A stretch of DNA of 64,000 nucleotides, taken from contig JAYKKI010000005.1 in NCBI GenBank assembly GCA_039881145.1, positions 22,005,501 through 22,069,500 on the forward strand. The letters are read 5' to 3'. The notes under the pieces were generated by a model. It made no database searches and was not told where the DNA came from. It was given only the letters and a program-made list of their open reading frames with translations. The DNA comes from Druceiella hillmani (taxonomy: Eukaryota; Arthropoda; Insecta; Lepidoptera; Hepialidae). The translations under genes were made by a program, and so were the position numbers. This document shows positions 37,373 to 50,092 of the stretch, piece after piece; within the stretch, counting starts at the first letter, position 1; every line of letters begins with the position of its first letter.

Positions 37373-39539
37373 TAAGTATCACAGAGTAAATGCTCGCGAG
37401 GTGTCATTTTATTAGAAAGCTTCTTTCCAAGAATTTATGAGATTGTGTGGAATAACCATATGTTACTATGAAAATCATATGGTGCATATACATGTCAAAA
37501 ATAGTGTCAAAAGTAAGGTTGGACACCTTATTAACATAAGTACTCTTTGGAATATTTTGCGTAACTTCGTCGGATTTTACCCAGATTTTACCCAGCTATC
37601 TCATACTTTTGTTTAATTTCATTGTTGTTTTATTACTCCAAAGATTGATCTCCATCTAAATAAGTGAAGATTATGTATGCAATTCAGTAACTAACATCGA
37701 TCTTTTAAATGCATTTAACAAACCAAAACTCATTTCATTTTTATCAACACGAAACCCGAGATATATTTTTTCCAAAAAACCTCCAAATTAGAGTATAGTA
37801 CTCTCCAATATTTATTGTCAGCTAGGAACAAATACTGCTGAGGCGTGCCGTATATTTTGTGATACACGAATAAATCTTTAATATTTTAAGTAACCTAACC
37901 TTTGCAATATTTTCTTTATCGTTGAAAGACATTAATAGACGACATTAAAAATTCTATTTTAAACTAATACGCACCGCAATGAGCTAACAATCCCTCATTT
38001 TTAAGTCAGTTTTCAAGTTTTTAAATCAGCTGAAATGTTATGAGTAATAGTATCAATTTCAAGTGGTGATTATGCAGAGATTTTCATAATACAGAAAAAC
38101 CGGGATTGGAAATTTTTTTCCTTTACCTTATCTATGCTACCATTCTATTTCAGTATACGACGTGGATTTGACAGTTCGACATTAAATGAATCCTCATATA
38201 CCATATGGTGTTCCTCAACCGTATACAAAAAATCAATTAACAAAATACAGTAGTTTAGTCACAGGAATTGTTTTAAGTGGTTTGTAATTTCAAACACGCC
38301 TTGCTTTGCTACTGGTGCCGACAAAAACGACAACTGCGCGCCGTGGCCCTTGTCGCGTAACAAAAGTATTGCAAACGGTTTTTACATTTTGTTTGTATTA
38401 AAATATAATTTAATTTGTTTGAATTTTTTTTTATTCTTGGCCTAATTATTATTTCATTATTTTAAAGTATTTATAACAATTAGTACTGATTACGTTTTCA
38501 TTTAATGTCGAACGATCAAATCCACATTATATACATATATTATATACATATACATTATGTCAAAAATTATTTTTTTTTAAATTTAGACACCTGATGTTGC
38601 TTAATACTTTTCCTATTAATATACTATCCGGGTTTATTTGCAAAAATAAAATAAATATTTTTTTAAACTATCGACATTTTAGTAAAACTTAAAGAAAAAT
38701 ACGTATCTTAAATTAAGAAATCTTTATGATCAGAAAATAAAATAATGCTTATGTTACTTGTATCTGATAAAATTATAAAATGTGAAAACAACAATAATCT
38801 TGTTTTTAAATAATATATATTATTGTGAACTTTAGAAAAATACATTGTTACGAAAGCGGCAAAGCCTATGTCTATCAAAAAGTCCATTCATCTATGAACA
38901 CCTATTGTCGCATTCATTCGAGTATCGATAAAAGGCTTGCTTACCACGAACGTTATCGGCTGATATGAGAGCCGCGTATGTCACTCACCCTTATTAATAA
39001 CGCGCGATAGAGACTCTTTCGGTCAAGCGCCAGCCTAATTGCCATTCACTGTCGCGTCTTCGGCTATCATACTACGCTCCTATTATGTAATATGATCTAG
39101 TGAAGAAATGTTTTTAATATGAGATAAAATTTCACAATTGTGGGCTCCATAGATTCAAATGAGCTATCTCAGTATTAGGACTTGAGTAAGACAATAGATT
39201 CAAAATATAATCTCATAAAAATACCTTAACACTATTCAACGTGACCCGACATAAAATATATTCGTAACCTGAACTTGTCCCATTAACCAAGGAGCAACAC
39301 ATCAACTGGTCTAATATGGTTATTTTTCTGTTTACTGATACATCTATTACTTTGGCGCGTGTAAATGATTTAGATATTTTATTTAACTTTTTTATACGCC
39401 ATTTAAATGTTATTAAACGAAATCCATATTTGTTTTACAGGACTCCAAAAAAGAAGCATATTCTAAATTCGGCACGTACGTATTTACAAACGTGATTCGG
39501 AGACGCGATTATAGATATTCATGATTATTTTTTTGAAAG
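37373..39539. other. No gene recognised
   Basis: AT-rich DNA with two less AT-rich islands, at about 38290-38360 and 38860-39080. No repeat, domain or RNA fold is recognised in either. Confidence 0.4.
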
Positions 39540-40020
39540 GAAATGGTTTTTAAATAGGGGCCACGTAAAAATTGTTAGGAACTGATGGGGTATTACGGAG
39601 ATATCATAATGAACTCCTTAAAGAATTAGAGCTTTTTGAGAAATTTGAATGGTAATTTGAACTTATTCTATATCTCTTACTTATTTTAGTCATAGATGGC
39701 GGCCAGAGTACAGAGTATGATAGTAAAACTGAAAGATGATGGCAAAACCGTGAAGATAAATCTTTTGATCACAAATGGTGACCAGGGTCTAAATGAAGCT
39801 GGAACGTGGCAATAAGAACTCACTAATGGCGAGCAGTAGATTCATCATGTTCGTACTACGAAAATGGTGAATCTACTGCTAGCCATTAATGTGCTAAAAG
39901 ACTTACTCAGAAAAGTTAGATACTTTTCTGAATGTGTCTTTTGTTACAAATAGGGGCCCAGATCTGATGATGGAGCAGGGAAGTGGTAACAGGAACTCCT
40001 ATTGGAAGATTTATCGAGTT
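39540..40020. repeat. Decayed internally repetitive region
   Basis: Related blocks recur at irregular spacing: AGGGGCC...GATGG...GAACTCCTT near 39558-39620, GGGTCTAAATGAAGCTGGAA near 39785 with GAACTCACTAATGG, and GATCTGATGATGGAGCAGGG near 39961 with GGAACTCCTATTGG. The units are too diverged for a clear period. Confidence 0.4.
39821..39893. repeat. Inverted repeat with about 28-base arms
   Basis: The left arm (39821-39848) and right arm (39864-39893) share AGCAGTAGATTCA and AATGGC blocks in inverted order, with two mismatches and one 2-base gap. The loop is 15 bases. Confidence 0.85.
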
Positions 40021-40229
40021 TTAAATTAGTCAGTAGACTGTGGGAACATCTCAGTATAAACTCACTTAAATTAAACTCATTTACTTGCCTCGAGGTAAGC
40101 AAGCAGTAACAAAATAAGTTGGTAGGTAAGTACGTAGTGGTATTAAAATGTATTACTATGAATGTATATACAAAGTCGTGATAGATTGACCGTGGTGAAA
40201 CCGAGAGGGAAACGTTTATCTACATATAA

Positions 40230-40436
<207 letters not shown>

Positions 40437-41119
40437 AAGATGTGCGTGTATGTATAAATATACATGTTATTTTTTATAATACGCCGTAAATGGCTCTTTC
40501 GATTTCATTAAATGAGGTGTTATTAAATTCTTCTGGAATTCTTAATATTCACATTATATATCACAAGCAATAAAAAGTAAAGACTTCAATTTTTTAACAA
40601 AAACTTAACTGGCTTTTTGTAACCACGGAATAAAAAGTAAAAAATAATAAAAATAAGAGTATTTGGTTGTAACTTTTGCGGCACAATATGATTTTCAAAC
40701 ACAAATAAATTTAGAAAATGCCTGGCAAAATATATGTCGTTTGACTAAAATGTAGTTTGACTTCCATATAAATTGACAGACCTCCCTATTGTCATAGATA
40801 TCTTTTGTTCATAATAACATCGAAATCTTTTAAAACAGATTATGTGACCATACTATAGAATTATATAGAATTAAGAATGAACAAAATATTGTTGATGTAA
40901 ATTTATGTACAAGAAATATTTCATTTGATAAGTAAGACAACGGTCCTACCGAAATAAGAAATGACGTAAGTGGAATGGTGCAACATGCAAAAACATACGA
41001 TTGTACTTTTTAATTTAGGCTAGGCGTATCTTATCGGAAAGTAGTAGATATTACCCAGCTATTGTAACCAAGTAGAAATACGATATCGCTAAATAAACGC
41101 AAGTTATTCATACATAAAG
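40437..41119. other. No gene recognised
   Basis: AT-rich DNA between two (TA)n tracts. I see nothing in it. Confidence 0.4.
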
Positions 41120-41121
41120 AT

Positions 41122-41200
<79 letters not shown>
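41120..41200. repeat. (TA)n microsatellite
   Basis: About 75 bases of nearly pure TA after a few TACA units. Confidence 0.98.
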
Positions 41201-41204
<4 letters not shown>

Positions 41205-42360
41205 AAATAAAAATGCGTATTGTGTAAACCATAAATTATCATGAGATATATACGGAAATGCTAATAAATATTACTTTCGTTTAAAATAGAATTTCTCCGA
41301 TTTTAAGGACGCTTCCACAAAATCTTTCACGAAGTTATTCTCAAAAGAAAGTGGCGCTATTACTGTTGTTTCTTCGTTCGAATTTAAATTTATATATGCG
41401 ATCAGGTATATTAATTTTCTTTTACTTGGTACATAAACTACCCAACACATTGACTCAAAAGAAAACCTGACAAATAGTAACTAAAATGTTATTAACGACA
41501 CATTTACTGCACGTATGATAGTTTTTTGCAAGACTAGTATTAATACTTAAGAAATTATGTTTCAATCATAGATTACATTTATTATGAGGTATATTGGGTA
41601 AGCTACTCGAATAGCCCCTAGAGACGTGCCAGATTATATAGGCTTATTTTCAAAATATTGACGAAAAAAACTTGAAAAAAAGCAAAAATATAGAGTGTGT
41701 AATATTTTTAAATCCATGTATGTATGTAATTAATAAATTTGTGATATGATATTTCTATGATCGCTATTGTCACTTAGAAAATAATGGTAAAAGTGGTTCA
41801 AATATATGCGTTTACAATTAATAGCAGGACGTTCTTTGGAGTGAAGAAGATCATCTCGCAAATTTCATGAATATTTATAACGTTTTGCTTACTAAACGAA
41901 TAAGTGACGGCTGAAATTTTCACGCACGTACCTTTTTACGGATTTTAAGGTTTAGCATATCTTATCCGTACAAAGACACCCATTATTGTAACCTAATCGC
42001 ATTGTGCGATACAAACCACACGTGTCTCTCTATACACGAGTCAAATGCATTAATAAATTTTATATATTTATCTAAAAATTATCAAATAAAAATTTAAGAT
42101 TAGTCTCATCAGTAAAAAACCGTCTGTCAAGGAAATAACTAACGTCAAGTTTATATGAAATCGCGTAAATTAAAACTAGTTTTAATAGGATTTCTTTCTA
42201 TTTATTTCTTTTGTGTTTTTTTTTATTAAAATATGCCATTAATGTATGCTTACATAATTATTAAAATGACGATTTTTATTACAGGATCAATGCTCACCCG
42301 CTTCACTATTAAAGAGAATACGTATATTTTTGCAGTTCATTAATATACAAATATACACGT
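41201..42360. other. No gene recognised
   Basis: AT-rich DNA without notable open frames or repeats. Confidence 0.4.
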
Positions 42361-42456
42361 GTCTGTGCGAGTGCGCGTGCGGGCATGTGAGCGTGCGCCC
42401 GCGTGTGCGTGCGTGCGCGTGAGCCTGCATACGAGATTGCGTGCGTGATTGTGTGT
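42361..42456. repeat. GC-rich alternating purine-pyrimidine tract
   Basis: A degenerate (GTGC/GTGT)n run, GTGCGAGTGCGCGTGCGGGC and onward, ending in TGCGTGCGTG...TGTGTGTATA. It is far more GC-rich than anything nearby. It is a mutated microsatellite; alternating GY repeats of this kind can adopt the Z form. Confidence 0.85.
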
Positions 42457-43880
42457 ATATAATGCATGGTTTTATATGATTTCATAGTTTAATTTAACCA
42501 CTCTGCAAAGATCAAAATATTTTTGGAAAACGTGTTGGTCTTTATAAGCGACACTTGAAAATTAATTGTTTTAGAATAATTTCTTCCGCATACCATACTC
42601 GGTGATTAGATTTCGAACGAATGCGACTAATATTCTTTAGAATACATATATAAACAATTATAGGAAACCTAATACATACGAGTGAACATTCGGAGGAACA
42701 ATTTTTGACATAAACAATTTGTTTTGAGGTACACTTTTTGATATATAAGTGCATTTATTACATATATTTAGGAGAAAACATTAAACTAGAACAGTTTTCC
42801 AGCTACCGTAGTAAATAATGATAAAAATATGTACTGTTTGAAAAGAAAATTGAGTTTTGATTATGTTCTATGAATGTATTCTTTTAATTGACATTACCAT
42901 ACACAACATGTTTTGTTATATTCTCATTATAATATATGTACATAGATAGTACAAATAGTAAATATTTTACGATATCAAGTAAAATAAAAAAAACAATAAA
43001 GTCATGCCGTCCAAGGAGCACAGGAGATCACGAAGGTGCGTGACGTTACATAGTACTTTCCATTTTTTAACTCTGCTGTTGTAACACACAGCCATACAGT
43101 ATTTCCCCCACACCATTTTACAAATCTCCGGATTAATTTTATGATAGTCGTGAAATCGATTAAAACCTATTAAGATTTCATTATTCCACTCATCTAATCA
43201 TCTTAGTCTAGCTGGTTCTCCCTTATACGTGATTTTTGCTAATTTATTTTCCCTTATTCGCTTTCCTTTTTCGCTTATTACATATTTTTCTTACTGTGAA
43301 AGGCATATAATTCTCATTTTATGCTCGATGCTTCTAAGATATAGAGATTGGTATTAGAATCATTTTATATACCACCTAACGTGCTCATTAACGTATATTC
43401 ATCATTGATAAATATAATTAAAAATTAAAATTTATGCAATTTCAATAAATTAATCAAATAATCTTGAACTACACAAGAAACGATACCCATTGAGCAAATT
43501 CTAAGGAAAAATTTAAAGATAGAGTTTGTCGATTTGAATGGTTTATGATTGAGGTAATACACAATTTTGATGGTAACAAAACAGGATGACGAACGAACTT
43601 GAGCTAGAATCATTGCGGAGTAAAATTAAAAATTTGTCTACCTATAAGGAGTCAGGACAACATAATTTAATATGACAAATATAAAGCTATAATATTCCAA
43701 AAGGCATTGAAGTTTTCGGTATCTTGTACTTGGAAATTTTTATCAGTACATGGTATAAAAGGGGAAAACATGAAACATAAGATATTTTCTTAGTCTATTC
43801 GCACTAAATCGTTAAACTTAAATAACTCGAATAACACTCAATTGAATAACATTTAGAATAGAGGTAGAGTTTGATTCTCA

Positions 43881-43882
<2 letters not shown>
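42457..43882. other. No gene recognised
   Basis: AT-rich DNA. Minus-strand frames at 42542-42754 and 43425-43613 show no recognisable domain. Confidence 0.4.
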
Positions 43883-43937
<55 letters not shown>

Positions 43938-43940
43938 TAA
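43883..43940. repeat. (TA)n microsatellite
   Basis: About 56 bases of TA with one ACA interruption near 43914. Confidence 0.97.
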
Positions 43941-44860
43941 GGAAATGTATTAAAAATCTCTTCATTATACATACCTTGCAGATGTGACGCATGTAGTCAT
44001 TATTATCACTCTATCCAGATAAATACTTATAAGAAATGAGTATATGTAATTTTTCTATTACAATCTTATATTCATATACAATAAAATTGTTTTGTATATT
44101 TTTTGGTGTTGAAGGAAATATTACGGAAATATTGCAGAAATGTAAACTTATTTGTCTGCTGTCTATCAATATAACATGATAGTTTAAATAAGGCGTTTAT
44201 GAAGTAAAATTTTTGATAAAAAAAACTGCTTTCAGTTTTTCATTGAGAGATAACGTGTTCGTAAGATATGAATCTTTTAAATTGATGCTAAATACTGAAC
44301 ATGTTAATCCACCTCGCTCGTAACCACTTTTATAGCTGATTACAAGCATATACATTAAATTTGGAAATATGAAATAAAATTCAAATTTCGAATCGATTTT
44401 TTCATCTGTTAAATTAGTACGTGTGAAATGTTGTTATCTGTAAAATTATATGATTATCTCATTCAAGTAAAAAATAAACGATTTAACCTAAATGCATGCC
44501 GCTTCATCGTGCAAGAATCGTGTTCCATATCACGTAAATATTTCCATAATACGGTCATCGATGAGATATTTTCAGCACAATTAAATGCAATTGTTTGTTG
44601 GCGACAAAGCCATCTTTCCAACGATGCTGCCATTTTTTCATCGAAACCGAATATAACTGGATCCAATTTTTATATTGTTCCAGTTTACACCAGTATCGTG
44701 AATAGGTATGGCACGGTGAAAATAATATTGATTATTTAGTCAGGCACAAATTGGCTTGATTCAAGGGCATTGTCGTATTTATATTTGCAAAGAAGCAGCT
44801 GGTTAAACAAAGTCGACTTGTTACAAACAACTGGTCATACGACGAGTTTGATAATAATGA
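43941..44860. other. No gene recognised
   Basis: Contains a 103-codon plus-strand frame (44428-44739) and a 67-codon antisense frame (44463-44666). Neither resembles a known family. The overlap on both strands argues that the frames are fortuitous, though the patch 44490-44720 is slightly less AT-rich. Confidence 0.35.
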
Positions 44861-45830
44861 AACCGTACTTGCGTGTTACGATTTAATACGATGAATTTAT
44901 TCCTAATGAGTCTTAATTTTACCTACAAAATGGACTTAATCCGGAATGGAGAATTATATCGAAAAATCATAGAATAATTTAACTTTGTCTAAAATTTATA
45001 ATATTTATATTTTTCTTTAGAAAAATTGTATTTCGATATATTGAAAACCGTACTTGCGTGTCTGGGATTTAAAATCCGATGACTTTGTTCCCACTAGCCT
45101 AAATTTTACCTTCAAAATGGACTTATATCGAAAATGGAAAATAAACCGGGTATGAATATATTGCAAAATCATAGAAACATTAAGCTTAGTCTAAAATGTA
45201 TAATATTTCTATATTTCTTTGAACAAAATTGCACAAAATTGTGTTTAGATATATTAAAAACTGTATTTGCGTGTTTGGGGTTTAAAATCCAATAAATTTG
45301 TTCCCACTTGCCATAATTTTACCTACTAAATGGACTTAAATCAGGAATGGAAAATAAACCGGGTATAAACATATTGCAAAACCATAGAATTATTTAGTTA
45401 ATTTAAAATTTATGATATTTACATATTTCTTTAAACAAAACTGCGTTTCAATATATTTAAAACCGTACTTGCGTATCTAGCATTTAAATTCCGATCAATT
45501 CGTTCCGACTAGCCTTAATGTTACCTACTAAATAGACTTAAATCGGGAATGGAGAATAAACCGTATATAAATATATTAAAAAATCATAGAAATATTTAGC
45601 TTAATATAAAATTTAAAATATTTATATGTTTCTTTAAACAAAATTATGTTTCGACCTATTTAAAATCGTCCTTGCGTGTCTAGGATTTAAAATCCGATTA
45701 AATTGTTCCCATTGGCCTTAATTTCATCTACTAAATGGGCTTAAATGGGAATAGAGAATAAACTGGGTGTAAATATATTGTAAAATCATAGAACTTAGTG
45801 TAAATTAATATAAAATATCGTTTTAGGGAG
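44861..45830 (+). repeat. Tandem satellite-like array, unit 185-213 bp, five copies
   Basis: Units start at AACCGTACTTGCGTG-type sequence at 44861, 45046, 45259, 45461 and 45664. They contain ATTTAAAATCCGAT, TTGTTCCCACTAGCC, ACCTACTAAATGGACTTA, GGAATGGAGAATAAACC and a TTTCTTTAAACAAAATTG end. Copies differ by scattered substitutions and small indels. The strand is set to match the terminal module that follows. Confidence 0.95.
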
Positions 45831-45940
45831 GAGGTGATAAATTTAAATATTAAATAATTTTGGAAGATTTTTTTAGAATTTATGTATATTTGTCTATCTG
45901 CCTGTCTACCTGTCTCACTGTTTATCTGTTTACTAGAGTA
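45831..45940 (+). mobile_element. Terminal module of a short dispersed element, decayed
   Basis: TTTTAGAATTTATGTATATT then TGTCTATCTGCCTGTCTACC and TGTCTCACTGTTT. This resembles the TTTTAGAATTTTTGTCTGTC start of the AGCTAGT-ending element at 35434. The downstream end is not preserved. It begins within about 40 bases of the last satellite unit. Confidence 0.55.
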
Positions 45941-46620
45941 TGACGCAAAAATTTATTGTGCACCCTAAAATGTGAACCTCTAAATTGTGTATATATAGTA
46001 CATATTTTAAGGGTACGCAGAATTTTAAAAGTGTCAAACCCTATTATAAGACAGTGTACTTTTTTTAATATTATAAAGCACCGATAATCAAAGAAATTTA
46101 AATTTACCGAAGCTAATTGAAGAAGAGGATATATATTACGGTAATAATGCATTTTTGTAGCATATTAGATCGATATTAGAATAAACTTTGGTGGAACATT
46201 AGATCAAAATTAAAATAGACTTAATTTACACCAATGTGTAATTCAGTTAGTTATTAATATGGAACCCACATATTTTTTTTTATAAATAATCGAATAAAAG
46301 AATTTACATGTAGGAGACAAACAGTCTAAGGAAACCTACCTAATCTCTGTTCAGGGCCGGGTCTCGATGATAACGCGTGCGTCAAATCTATAAATAACAA
46401 TTCGAACACAGCCAGGTTTATCGCAGCATATCGCCTATATCGAAATAATCGACAACACTTGACATTATAGGTGGGGTCTGGGCGTGGAACGGTTGATATT
46501 GACATTCGTTTCAAGGTTCGTAGTCGCAGATGATGGTTTTGGGTCTTCGACTATTAGCCTTGAAATCATAATGCAATTAGATTCTGAATAAATTTTCTAA
46601 ATGAAATACAAACTTAAACT
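45941..46620. other. No gene recognised
   Basis: Includes a less AT-rich patch at 46320-46540, with a 62-codon minus-strand frame that I cannot assign. It could be an unrecognised exon or a regulatory island. Confidence 0.35.
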
Positions 46621-47326
46621 TAAGTTTTATTAAACATTTATTTTTAAACTATATAAACATAGTTATAATCATTTAAGTCTATACATATAATAAAATTGTA
46701 AGAGAGTAAATTTTTACATGGAAAATATTTTAAAAAGAAATTTAACTTAAAGAATTATAATAAGTTTTATTAAACCTTTATTTTTAAACGACAAAAAAAA
46801 ATTATTATAATCACTTAAATCTATACATACAAAAAAATTGTAGCAGAATAAATTCTTGCATGGAAAATATTTTAAAAAGAAATTTAACTAAAAGAATTAT
46901 AATAAGTTTTATTAAACATTTATTTTTAAACGACAAAAAAAAATAATTATAATCACTTAAATCTATACATATGATAAAATTGTAGCAGAATAAATTCTTG
47001 CATGGAAAATATTTTAAAAAGAAATGTAACTTAAAGAATTATAATAAGTTTTATTAAACATTTATTTTTAAACGACAAAAAAAATAATTATAATCACTTA
47101 AATCTATACATACAATAAAATTGTAGCAGAATAAATTCTTGCATGGAAAATATTTTAAAAAGAAATTTTACTTCAAGAATAATAATAAGTTTCATTAAAC
47201 ATTCATTTTTAAACCACAAAAAAAATAATTATAAACACTTAAATCTATACATACAATAAAATTGTAGCAGAGTAAATTCTTGTATGGAAAATATTTTAAA
47301 AAGAAATTTAACTTAAAGAATTATAA
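46621..47326 (+). repeat. Tandem satellite-like array, unit about 141 bp, five copies
   Basis: Units start TAAGTTTTATTAAACATTTA at 46621, 46761, 46903, 47044 and 47186, and end ATTTAACTTAAAGAATTATA. The inner copies are about 95% alike, so homogenisation is recent compared with the array at 44861. Confidence 0.97.
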
Positions 47327-47525
47327 TAGAAGCTGTTTTTAAATTGTTTTTCTGTCTGTATGTAAATTTGTTCGTCAATAATGCAATCACGAAAAATTTA
47401 CGCGAATTTTGATGAAATTTGTTATGATAATATTTTATAACCAAGAATGTGAGAAAAACATGTGAGAAAAACAATTTTTTTTCTTATTCGCAATTTCACG
47501 CAAGTGAAACTTTGGGACACAGCTA
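47327..47525 (+). mobile_element. Terminal module of a short dispersed element abutting the array
   Basis: AGAAGCTGTTTTTAAATTG, TTTTTCTGTCTGTATG, then GCGAATTTTGATGAAATTTG, TTTCACGCAAGTGAAACTTT and a terminal CACAGCTAAT (about 47516-47525, a mutated CACAGCTAGT). Same family as 35434-35612. It starts at the last base of the tandem array, so the array is probably internal to the element. Confidence 0.8.
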
Positions 47526-47635
47526 ATATATAATATTAATTTAGATGAAGTAGAACTAATAATTATATTAATGTACATATATTTATACTATTCGATACAC
47601 TTACTAATTACATGTCGAAATTTTTTTTTTTAATT

Positions 47636-47790
47636 TTAAGGTCCCGTACCTCAAAAGTAAAAACAGAACCCTTATAAAATCATTTACGTGTTTGTGTGTC
47701 TGTCACAGCAGTGTTTTTCAAAAACCTCTTGATGGATTTTAACGACGGGTATGATTTGGTATAATAATAAGAAAACATATTTTATTTGAC
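47636..47790 (+). mobile_element. Fragment of a common lepidopteran dispersed repeat
   Basis: AAGGTCCCGTACCTCAAAAG, AACAGAACCCTTATAAAATC, TGTGTGTCTGTCACAGCAGT, CTTGATGGATTTTAACGA. This is the well-known block in which a GGTTCCGTACC motif is followed by CGGAACCCTTATAGGATCAC and a TCTGTCTGTC run. No terminal repeats are seen. Confidence 0.7.
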
Positions 47791-48089
47791 ATAACAATGA
47801 TTTAATTTGGCATATTATTAAAAAAATATTAAACTGCATTTATCTGAGTAACTAATATTCAAAAATATTTATATGTATATTATATGGGTTGACAAATTAA
47901 GTACTCAACAATGTTTTTTTTATTCTAAATATAATGCGGCATATCGTATGAAAGGAATAATAATACGAGCCTCAAACATGTTTGTTTCATAATTTTAAGT
48001 AATATATCTTCAGAGATCTATTGAAAAAAACCATATGTTCCCAATCCCTCATTTTCGAAACTTCGCAGCTTGAAATTGTAAAAAATAGG
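47791..48089. other. No gene recognised
   Basis: AT-rich spacer between two repeats. Confidence 0.4.
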
Positions 48090-48306
48090 GTTTTTATTTA
48101 TTTATTTATTTTCCTACTGTAAAATTATCTAATTCATAAATATGGTGGATTTATTGCTACGAGAGCATTCTCTTGCAACCAACCAAAACACCAGTCCAGC
48201 CCCGCTCGATGAGTGGCTGAGAATCGAACCCAGGTCCCCGCAGTGCTCCGCGCCGTCACAGGCCGTATTCCTTGTAATCAACCAAACACATCACGACGAC
48301 GACAAG
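48090..48306 (-). mobile_element. tRNA-derived SINE, same family as 4962-5161
   Basis: On the minus strand: head CTTGTCGTCGTCGTGATGTG, a well-kept B box GGGTTCGATTCTC (plus-strand 48221-48233), body GGGGCTGGACTGGTGTTTTG and GAGAATGCTCTCGTAGCAAT, and an AAATA tail at plus-strand 48090-48110. Head and body both align with the copy at 4962. The frame at 48142-48432 on the opposite strand is an accident of this element. Confidence 0.85.
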
Positions 48307-50092
48307 TCTTTAGTAGTCTATTCAAGTATTGTAAAAAAACTAGCTGTTATTCTAAATCTTGTATTTTTTTTTAATACGTACTATGTTTTAACACCTATGA
48401 AACATGTAGTAGGTAATATACTTACGTTGTGAAAATGTAATATTAGCAAGAAACTTTAATATAAATACTATTACCCTTAAATGTTTATGTGATTACTATG
48501 TACCCTTAAAAGTATGTCTTTACGTGTTAATGAACTTAAATGTGCAGAGAACCATCCTAGTGCGAGCGCTACTCGTACTTGACAGATATTTATTTCACCT
48601 TTTGAAAATCTTCTGACTCAAAACTCACGGATTCTCACGTTATTTGACGTTTGAATTTTTAAAAATGACATAAAAACGATAATATTTTTTATAAACGACA
48701 GAGATAAAATTTAATTTTAATTTAGAACGAAGTGGAAATTCAAATTCAAAATCATAGTTTACCGCTATTTGCTTCTTTGGTCTTTTAAAATCAGATCAAC
48801 TTTATTATGTACTTGTAAATATCTGAAATCTTTATGTATTGTATGACATCAATGTTTCAGAATATGTCTATAAACACAGTATAACATCGAAATTTCCGCG
48901 ACTTTTTTCGAATCCTTCTTCTCTTAACGTTCTGTAACAAAATTGCCAAGACGGAAAAGTTATGAAATCACTTTTGCCATAGGCGATTTTCACAATATTC
49001 CATATAAATAATTTACTTTAACACAGACATAGAGTATAGTGGGCCATTTATTAATGTGGGTATATAAAGTTCTATTTTGAAATTGGGAAATAAAAAAAAT
49101 TCAAGGGGATCGTGTAGGGTGTCAAGCCTTAACTTATTGAAACAAGAGTTTAACAACAAATAATATATTTTTTTATGAATTTCTTTAAATAATTTTTGGG
49201 AAAAATGCTTAAAAATTGCTATCCTCTCATTCAAAAACCATAAAGATCGCTTATAAATATCTAAAAGAATCATGAACATTGAGAATTAGGTACAAATTGA
49301 ACCAAAATTATCGAGGTTAAAATATTCCATCGCAATTAGTTGCTATATGTAATTTAACTGTTTATTTCCTTCTAAGTGTCAAATTAATGCTTTTGATTTG
49401 ACACTTAACTCACGTAAGGCTTTTTTCTCACACATTTTTCAAAAGGAGAATACGCGGCAGATGGGTGGAGCAATCTACCACGTATCTTCCGCGTGGTATA
49501 ATTTAAGTTTAATTAATAATTTAAATGAGGACTGATGGCAAGAAAAACTAATTGTGCAAGTATAGTTTGCACTTTACCTTTTTTTATATAACCGCTATTA
49601 TAATTTATAACTTTACCACTATTTAACGTAATTTCTCCAAACATCAACGTTTTTTTCTGTTATATAATTATGCATCAATGTATGAGGACGAGGCAATAAA
49701 CGAGTTAATGATAGCTTATCAATTCTCAAATAATATTGCAACTCGGGCTAAGCAACTCATATGCGAGATGAAAATAAAAATAAAAAAAACACGTTTTATC
49801 AACTGCCACAGTTAGATAATGAGCGATTAGAACCATATTTAGGACGCACAATCATGCTTTGCCGTCTATTTTAACAAGCTTTTATTAGGTCGACTTCTAT
49901 GTAACCAACTATGTAGTGGAATCTGCGAAACTAAATTTCGTGCACTTCTGTTTGTTGTATCATTATGAAATTTGGAAGTTGTGTGTAGTTTTGATGACGT
50001 TATAATAATTTTATGAAATTAAAAATGTTTTTTTGGTCTTAAAACAAAAAAGACTAAAAAAAATAAGGGAATTTTTAAATTAAATTTTCACC
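48307..50092. other. No gene recognised
   Basis: AT-rich DNA. A perfect 11-bp inverted repeat (AAGTGTCAAAT/ATTTGACACTT) lies at 49374-49406 with an 11-base loop. The minus-strand frame at 49013-49279 has no recognised domain. Confidence 0.4.

Noticed and set aside
44428..44739. 103-codon frame in a slightly less AT-rich patch
   Set aside because: No family resemblance, and an antisense frame of similar quality exists; left unannotated as a gene.
48142..48432. 96-codon frame with a Met start
   Set aside because: Its first half is the antisense of a SINE and the rest is AT-rich spacer.
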